A stretch of DNA of 64,000 nt from Neocallimastix lanati (nom. inval.) (Eukaryota > Neocallimastigomycota > Neocallimastigomycetes > Neocallimastigales > Neocallimastigaceae), in the NCBI GenBank assembly GCA_016946835.1, contig JACVTC010000075.1, positions 537,501 to 601,500 of the forward strand, in the 5' to 3' direction. The notes beneath the pieces were generated by a model, which saw only the letters and a program-made list of their open reading frames with translations, was not told the origin of the DNA and searched no databases. The position numbers and the translations under genes are program-made. Shown here piece after piece: positions 57,690 to 64,000 of this stretch. Every line of letters starts with the position of its first letter. Positions within the stretch are counted from its first letter, which is position 1.

Positions 57690-58451
57690 CTTTAAATTTT
57701 ATATATATATATATATATAATATGTATATAATTGTTTAAAAGTAATAAATATTACTATATCTTCGGTCAGATTGACCTTCCTATTTAATTTAAAAAAGAC
57801 CATTATTCCAATGCCTTTATAGTATTTTTATTGGTCTTTTTTTTTTTTTTTTTTTTTTTTTAATCCATATAAATTCTTATAATAGAAATTAAATCAATAC
57901 CAAACACTGTATATAATCGAAAATCAATTTTTCAAAACAAAAAAAAAAAATTTTATATTACTAAATAAACTTTGGTTTTTTTTTTTTTTTTTTTTTTTTT
58001 CGAAATATTAGCCTTGAAAAAAAAAAAAAAACCTTAAATAGTTTGTATAATATAAAAAAAATAAATAATATTTGAAAAAAAAAAAATACTTATTTAACTT
58101 TTTAAATCATTTTTTTTTTATATAAATGATTAGAATATATAAATAATAAAAAAAAAAAAAAAGTGTTTTTATTATGAAATGTATATATTAATATTTCTAT
58201 ATATACTATTTGTTTTAATTAATTTTATATATACATATATAAAATTTATATTAAATTTAATAAATAAATGATTATTTCTTGTATAAATATTTAAGTTTTA
58301 CGATTTAAAATTTGAAAATTGAATTTTTTTTTTTTGGTAATGAAGAATAAAAAATTTTATTCTATTAATTCATTATTATTTATTTATTTATTATCATAAA
58401 TATATTGTTTCATTATATTGACATTTTTATTTTATTTATCTTTACATTAGT

Positions 58452-58493
<42 letters not shown>

Positions 58494-59025
58494 TTTGAAA
58501 TATGACTCTTTATCTTTTTTTTTTTTTCATTTTTTTTCAAATGTTTTCATATTATTTCTTAGAAATTACATAAATCAAAATTATTAAATTCATAATATTT
58601 AATATAAAATTTAATATTTTCAATACACAATGAATAATAGTAATATTGAAGTATTCATTAAATTTTTTTTAAGATACAAGCAACATAAATAAAATTAAGA
58701 ATTAAGATACCAATATTTCATTCATTATCTTTCTGCCATTTAGTATATACTTAATTTGTATGAAAGACTAATAAGTAATTTATGCTATGAACTCTATGAT
58801 ATATAATTAAATAGTTTTTAGATTATTAGGTGAATTTTTTTTATTATGAATAAACTATTATTAACGACACTATAAAAATAATTGAAATGTTTTAATTTTA
58901 TATTATGTTTATTTTATTGAATGGTAAAAAAATAAATAATTTTTGTAATTAGATTATAAATTTTAACAAACAATTTAAAAAAAAAAAAAAAAAAAAAAGA
59001 CTATATTATTAAATATATAGATATT

Positions 59026-59079
<54 letters not shown>

Positions 59080-59852
59080 TATAAAAATATCAATAAATAA
59101 GTGATCCCAAACATTAAATTTACAATATAAAATATTATTTTTTGGTATTAATTTATAATATCAAAATATAGCATAAACCCATATAGTAATTTATAATATA
59201 ATTTAAATATAATTTACTTTTAAAATAATTTATATAAATATAAAGTACAGATTGAATAAAATAAAATAAAATAAAATAAATACATATTTATATTAGCTTT
59301 TTTTTTTATAATTTATTTCAAATAATGTAATATTTAAAAATATTACTACAAATAATATCTTAATTTTTATTTACATTTTATTTCATTTTTATTTCATGTC
59401 TTAAACTTTTGTTTAAATAAATAAATGTTAATTTAATGTAATATTTCATTGTTTAAATAAATAAATGTTAATTTAATGTAATATTTCAATGTATTTAATA
59501 TTAATATTATTATTTATATTTTGTATAATTTTTTGTTTTATTTTTTTTATTGTTTTTTTTTTTTTTTTTTTTATTATTATTATTTTATTTTGTTTTGTTT
59601 TGTTTTTGTTTTATTTTATTTTTATTTTTATTTCACTATTTGTTTCTAATAAATAAATTTTAATTAAATACTGTATTACTTATATATAATATTAATATTA
59701 TCAATATTAACATTAATATTATTATAATTTATATTTCGTATTTATATTTCGTAATTTTTTTTTTTTTTTTTAGCTTTTTTTTTTTTTTTAATTAATTTTG
59801 GTATAAATATATTTAATATTTAAATATAATAAATATTAATATTTATATTAAA
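57690..59852. other. AT-rich intergenic region, likely promoter side of the giant gene
   Basis: No coding region seen, although the missing first exon of the giant gene should lie here. 57792-57802 (AAAAAAGACCA) and 57832-57842 (TGGTCTTTTTT) form an 11-bp hairpin; its 3' arm runs on into a long T run. A single copy of the MULE minisatellite unit is at 59238-59275. Two direct repeats of AAATAAATGTTAATTTAATG (about 40 bases each) are at 59417-59490. Confidence 0.6.
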
Positions 59853-61085
59853 TTATATTAATATTTTACTTTTTCTCTTAACATTTTTACCTTTAATAAT
59901 TAATTTTTTTATTATTACTACACAAATAATTAATATTAATGGAAATCCAATTCCAGCAAGTATACCAACTTTAAGGTTTTCTTCTTTTTTCTGTGATACA
60001 TAACCAATAATAGCTGGTCCAATTGATCCTCCTAAATCTCCTGCTAAAGCAAGAAGTGCAAACATAGCCGTTCCACCAGTTGGAAGAATTCTTGAGGAAA
60101 TACTAATTGATCCAGGCCACATAATACCAACAGAAAACCCACAGAGAGCACAAGCTAATAAACCAAGAATAGAAATATTAGTAAGTCCAGCAACTAAATA
60201 ACACCCTAAGCAAAGAAAACCAGAGATTATCATAAATAATGTCAAATCTACATTTTTTCCATACTTTCCGTAAAGAGTACGACAAATTCCCATAAAAAAG
60301 GCAAAACCACAGGGTCCAGCAAGATCACCAACTGACTTAGATACATGTAACGCTGACTCCGCAAAAGCTGAAGCCCATTGCGCCATAGCAATTTCTGAAG
60401 AACCTGCGCAAACCATAAGTATAATGAAAATCCAAAAGATTTTTGTCTTAAATAATTGTACTATAGTCATACTCTTATCTTCTTCCACAAGAGGTTCAAT
60501 TGGACATACTACAAAATTATAAACATTATAGAAAGGTATAATAGACCATATACATGAAAGTATTTTCCAGTTTTCAATTCCAAAAATTGAAAAGAATAAA
60601 GTAGAGAGTACGGTTACACCTACCCATCCCCAACAATAAAAAGAATGAAGTAGACTCATCATTGCTTCTTTATTTTCAAAAGGACATGCTTCAATAATTG
60701 GACTTCCTAAAACTTCTGTGAGTCCACTACCAATAGCATACACTATTACACAGAGTATTATTCCTAAAAAGGGTGAAGGTAGCAAATCAGGTATAAATGC
60801 TAACCCTACTAAACCAAGTCCAGATGTAATTTCACTAAGAACGGTACAAAATCTATAACCAATTTTATCAACAATTCCTGCACACACAAAATCTATTAAC
60901 AATTGTGTGAGGAAAAAGCATGTTGATATAAATGAAAGTTTACCATAAGATATTCCATAAGTATTATAAAAAGTTACATAAAGTAGAGGCACAAAATTTG
61001 CACATATAGCTTGTTTCACAAACCCTAAGTAACATGCTATTAAAGTTTTTCTGTATTTTTTCTTATTATCAATATCACTCTTCAT
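59853..61085 (-). CDS. Major facilitator superfamily transporter
   Basis: A 410-residue single-exon membrane protein with about 12 hydrophobic segments in two halves and a central polar loop near residues 195-210 (EPLVEEDKS). The loop between segments 2 and 3 carries the MFS signature (GIVDKIGYR). The C-terminus is basic (GKNVKRKSKI). Segments are rich in Gly and the protein is about the length of bacterial MFS permeases, shorter than many fungal sugar or drug carriers. The substrate cannot be told. The ATG at 61085 is the first Met and is followed by a short Lys-rich tail before segment 1. The absence of introns and the bacterial-like look make transfer from a rumen bacterium a reasonable hypothesis, untested here. 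Confidence 0.9.
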   Translation of the reverse strand: MKSDIDNKKKYRKTLIACYLGFVKQAICANFVPLLYVTFYNTYGISYGKLSFISTCFFLTQLLIDFVCAGIVDKIGYRFCTVLSEITSGLGLVGLAFIPDLLPSPFLGIILCVIVYAIGSGLTEVLGSPIIEACPFENKEAMMSLLHSFYCWGWVGVTVLSTLFFSIFGIENWKILSCIWSIIPFYNVYNFVVCPIEPLVEEDKSMTIVQLFKTKIFWIFIILMVCAGSSEIAMAQWASAFAESALHVSKSVGDLAGPCGFAFFMGICRTLYGKYGKNVDLTLFMIISGFLCLGCYLVAGLTNISILGLLACALCGFSVGIMWPGSISISSRILPTGGTAMFALLALAGDLGGSIGPAIIGYVSQKKEENLKVGILAGIGFPLILIICVVIIKKLIIKGKNVKRKSKILI

Positions 61086-61762
61086 CCTAAATAAATACTT
61101 ATTTGTAATTTAATTTAAATATTTTGTTAATGTCAAAATTTATGGGGTAATAAATAAATAAATAAATTAAAAAAAAAAAAAAAGAAAAAAGAAAAACTAA
61201 AAATTGAAATATAAAAATAATAATAAATTAAATAATAAAAGTTTTAGTTGATTTGTTTTTTTTTTTTTTTTTTAAATTTTAAATTTAATAAATATTATAA
61301 ATTTGTTGAAGCAATAGTATATACGAATTATAGTTTATGAATTAACGCTTATATAAATTATCATTTATATATTTCCGGTTTTAATATTTATTACATATAT
61401 ATTATAAATGTTTTTGATTATAACAAAAAGAATTATTTAGTAATAGTATTTTATAAAATCTAAATTATTATTATTTAATTTAATTATTATTATGAAAATA
61501 ATAAATATAAAAAAAATAACTGTTTATTTTATTTAAATACAATCTCTTCAATAATATTAAAATAGAATAAATCTGATTTATTCTAAAATAATATTAAATT
61601 ATTTAATTCAACATATCATTTATAATTTATTTAACTTTTATTTTATATTATATTATTTAATAAATAATATTTTATTTTAATATAATTATTTTGATGAGTT
61701 TTTAAAACTAATTCATTTAAGATTTGCTTTGTTAAGAGAGAAGGCTATATATCAATAAAATA

Positions 61763-61806
<44 letters not shown>

Positions 61807-61824
61807 GTGTGTTTTGTTTTTGTA

Positions 61825-61855
<31 letters not shown>

Positions 61856-62070
61856 AATAGAAATAACAATAAATAGTAAATTATTTACATAAAAAATTAA
61901 CTTTCTATATTAGGAATGAGTTGCATTTCGGAAATTTTATTTTGCAACGTGGCTTTTATATTAATGTAAATTAATGCCATAAATTTTTTAATATTTTTTA
62001 AAACAATTATATATAAATAAATAGATTATTATAAAGTTTAGAAATATATAATAAACGGGTTATTATTTTT
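61086..62070. other. AT-rich intergenic region with a small MULE-end fragment
   Basis: Near 61911-61975, GAGTTGCATTTCGGAAATTT and CAACGTGGCTTTTATA resemble the ends of the MULE-like elements. Otherwise TA, poly(T) and TTTTG tracts. This region should include the MFS gene promoter, not resolvable by eye. Confidence 0.5.
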
Positions 62071-64000
62071 GGGGAGGTTGCATTACGCCAATTTTTCACG
62101 TGATATATATAAATTTGTGGCTATATATATTTTATGCTACATAATATTATTTTATTGTATTATTTTGTTATTTCAAATTTTAAATTAATTATTAAGTGAA
62201 TAATTAAATAAATCATATAATGGTTAGATTTTATGATTTTAATTCTTTTATTTAAATGCTATTAATAAAAAATTTATATAAAAATATAAATGTTATTAAA
62301 AATATAAATATTATTAATAATAATTCTTTTATTTAAATGTTATTAAAAAAAATAATAATTATAATGAGAAAATTATTAATTATAGAGACGTATTTGAATA
62401 TTTATTTAAACTGTATAAATTTAATAAGCTTTATAAATTAAATTTTTGAATGACAGAATTTTGATTATTTCGTTTGGTTATTCCTCATTTTTTAATTATT
62501 TATTTTAAAATAATATTTATATTATATTATTTAAATCAGTTAAACAATCAAACCACAAATTAATAGTATTATTTCTATCACATTTAGTATCAATTAACTT
62601 GGTTTCAATATTTATGTAGCGTTCAATTAAGACACTGATTTCATTAGCTTTTTTTATTACTCTTTATTTATTTTCTAAATTCCTCTTATTTTTCTTTGAT
62701 AATATGGTAAATGTTCAAGTTCATTTAATTTATCTATTAATTCATAATAAGATGGTATTGCTGGAAATAAATTATTTAAATAACAATTGATTCTGCAATT
62801 ATAATATTATTGTTACATGTATTAACATTTTTTTTTTAATTTTTTAAATATTTTATATGTTTCTTGTTCTTTATTTTGTAATATTGCAAAAAAAGTAGTG
62901 TAAAAACTATCTCTAATTCTTTAGCGTAAGTTCTTGTAATAAATATTTGATAACTAAATTTATGGGCAATAAAAAATGTACCATCAACAAATATATCATC
63001 ATTATATTCCTTAAATAATTTTACTTGATAAGGAGATTGAAAAATTATTAAATTAATATTTTTTGAATATCATAAGATTTTCACCTCACTTTGTTTTATA
63101 ATATTTAGATTCATTAGGAATTTCAGTAAATGTTGTTACATTGGATGATAGTTTTTATTTAAATTTCTTGATATTTGGGATTTAATTGAATTATATTCTG
63201 AACATATAAATCTCATTTCCTTAGAAATTTTATTATATAGGGGTTTTATTTTTATATCATAAGGAATTGAACTTTTTTTCAATTCCATCTTTAATTTTAT
63301 GTTTCATTATAGATAGAGATACATCGTATACTTTTTCAGGATAATTATGTGAACTATCATATTTTAAGATTTCTTTCTTATCATTTAAAATAATAAAAGA
63401 TTTACATTTATTTCTGTACATAAACTTTTGAATTATCTTTTCTTATATATGAAAAATTAAATTTATATTTTTTATTAATAATAATTTATTTTTTTCCTTT
63501 GTTAGACTCACTTATATCAATAATAAGATTTTTTTCCATTTCTCTATTTTTATAAATATTTTTTAATTATATAATTAAAATTATTATATTAATTATCCAA
63601 TATTATTCTAAATACTAATTTTGAAATATTAGTTTTTCAATTATTTGTAAAAGAAAAAAATAAATAAAGAATGCAATAGTAAGTACAAGTATACAAAATA
63701 AAATAAAATAAAATAAAATAAAATAAAATAAAATAAATAGTAGAATATAAATATAAGTACAGATTGAATAAAATAAAATAAAATAAAATAAATAGTAGAA
63801 TATAAATATAAGTACAGATTGAATAAAATAAAATAAAATAAAATAAATAGTAGAATATAAATATAAGTACAGATTGAATAAAATAAAATAAAATAAATAG
63901 TAGAATATAAATATAAGTACAGATTGAATAAAATAAAATAAAATAAAATAAATAGTAGAATATAAATATAAGTACAGATTGAATAAAATAAAATAAAATA
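62071..64000. mobile_element. MULE-type transposon, left part, continues past the window
   Basis: Begins GGGGAGGTTGCATTACGCCA at 62071 and follows 31104-33000 closely throughout, including the transposase relic and the AAAAT-type minisatellite (63690-64000). It shares the same breaks as the 31104 copy in many places, so both descend from an already decayed or very AT-mutated parent. Confidence 0.75.
62470..63539 (-). pseudogene. MULE transposase relic, second locus
   Basis: Starts with ATG at 63539-63537 and aligns along its length with the relic at 32562-31560: FLYWCH-like finger, MULE core and INLWFDC-like tail. It has frameshifts and stops. It is not functional. Confidence 0.6.

Noticed and set aside
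57765-57777. GGTCA-GAT-TGACC, identical in form to a vertebrate oestrogen response element
   Set aside because: Fungi have no steroid nuclear receptors; the palindrome is a coincidence or a site for another factor.

Overview
The window looks like nuclear DNA of an anaerobic gut fungus (Neocallimastigomycota). The reasons are an extremely AT-rich background full of A/T homopolymers and AAT microsatellites, Asn-rich proteins, short introns with GT..AG ends, a secreted protein with three fungal cellulosome-type dockerins (CBM10-like), a CBM18 chitin-binding protein, and a giant flagellar ASH-domain protein that fits a zoosporic fungus. The lineage is inferred from gene content only.

Layout. Positions 1-12618 are retrotransposons. 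Element A (plus strand, 1-8164) is a Ty3/gypsy element with intact gag and pol joined by a clear -1 frameshift signal. Its 3' LTR appears to sit inside the 3' LTR of element B (minus strand, 8165-12618), a chromovirus-like element whose single ORF keeps Gag, protease, integrase and chromodomain but has lost reverse transcriptase and RNase H in frame. Positions 12619-16735 are low-complexity DNA, a perfect 80-unit AAT tract, a satellite, and two copies of an unusually GC-rich repeat of SINE-like character. Positions 16736-20335 hold a cell-surface type gene (choice-of-anchor-A-like domain, Glu-rich stalk, three CBM18 domains) broken by one in-frame stop. Positions 20336-35399 are repeat territory: a decayed LINE, a LINE 3' end, the satellite again, two tandem MULE-like elements with terminal inverted repeats, and a palindromic MULE with FLYWCH/transposase relics.

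The ordinary genes lie on the right. A three-exon gene at 35400-37389 encodes a secreted dockerin protein with chagasin-like inhibitor domains. A four-exon FAM72 gene is at 42285-43246. A HYDIN/CFAP47-type flagellar gene of at least eleven exons (about 4,080 residues) runs on the minus strand from 57689 to 44050. A single-exon MFS transporter is at 61085-59853 (minus). The window ends in another MULE copy (62071-64000) related to the one at 31104.

No operon-like organisation is expected or seen. The best candidates for something new are the dockerin plus chagasin-like protein, the RT-less Gag-PR-IN-chromodomain element, the gag-pol frameshift signal, the structured GC-rich repeat, and the surface protein interrupted by a single stop.
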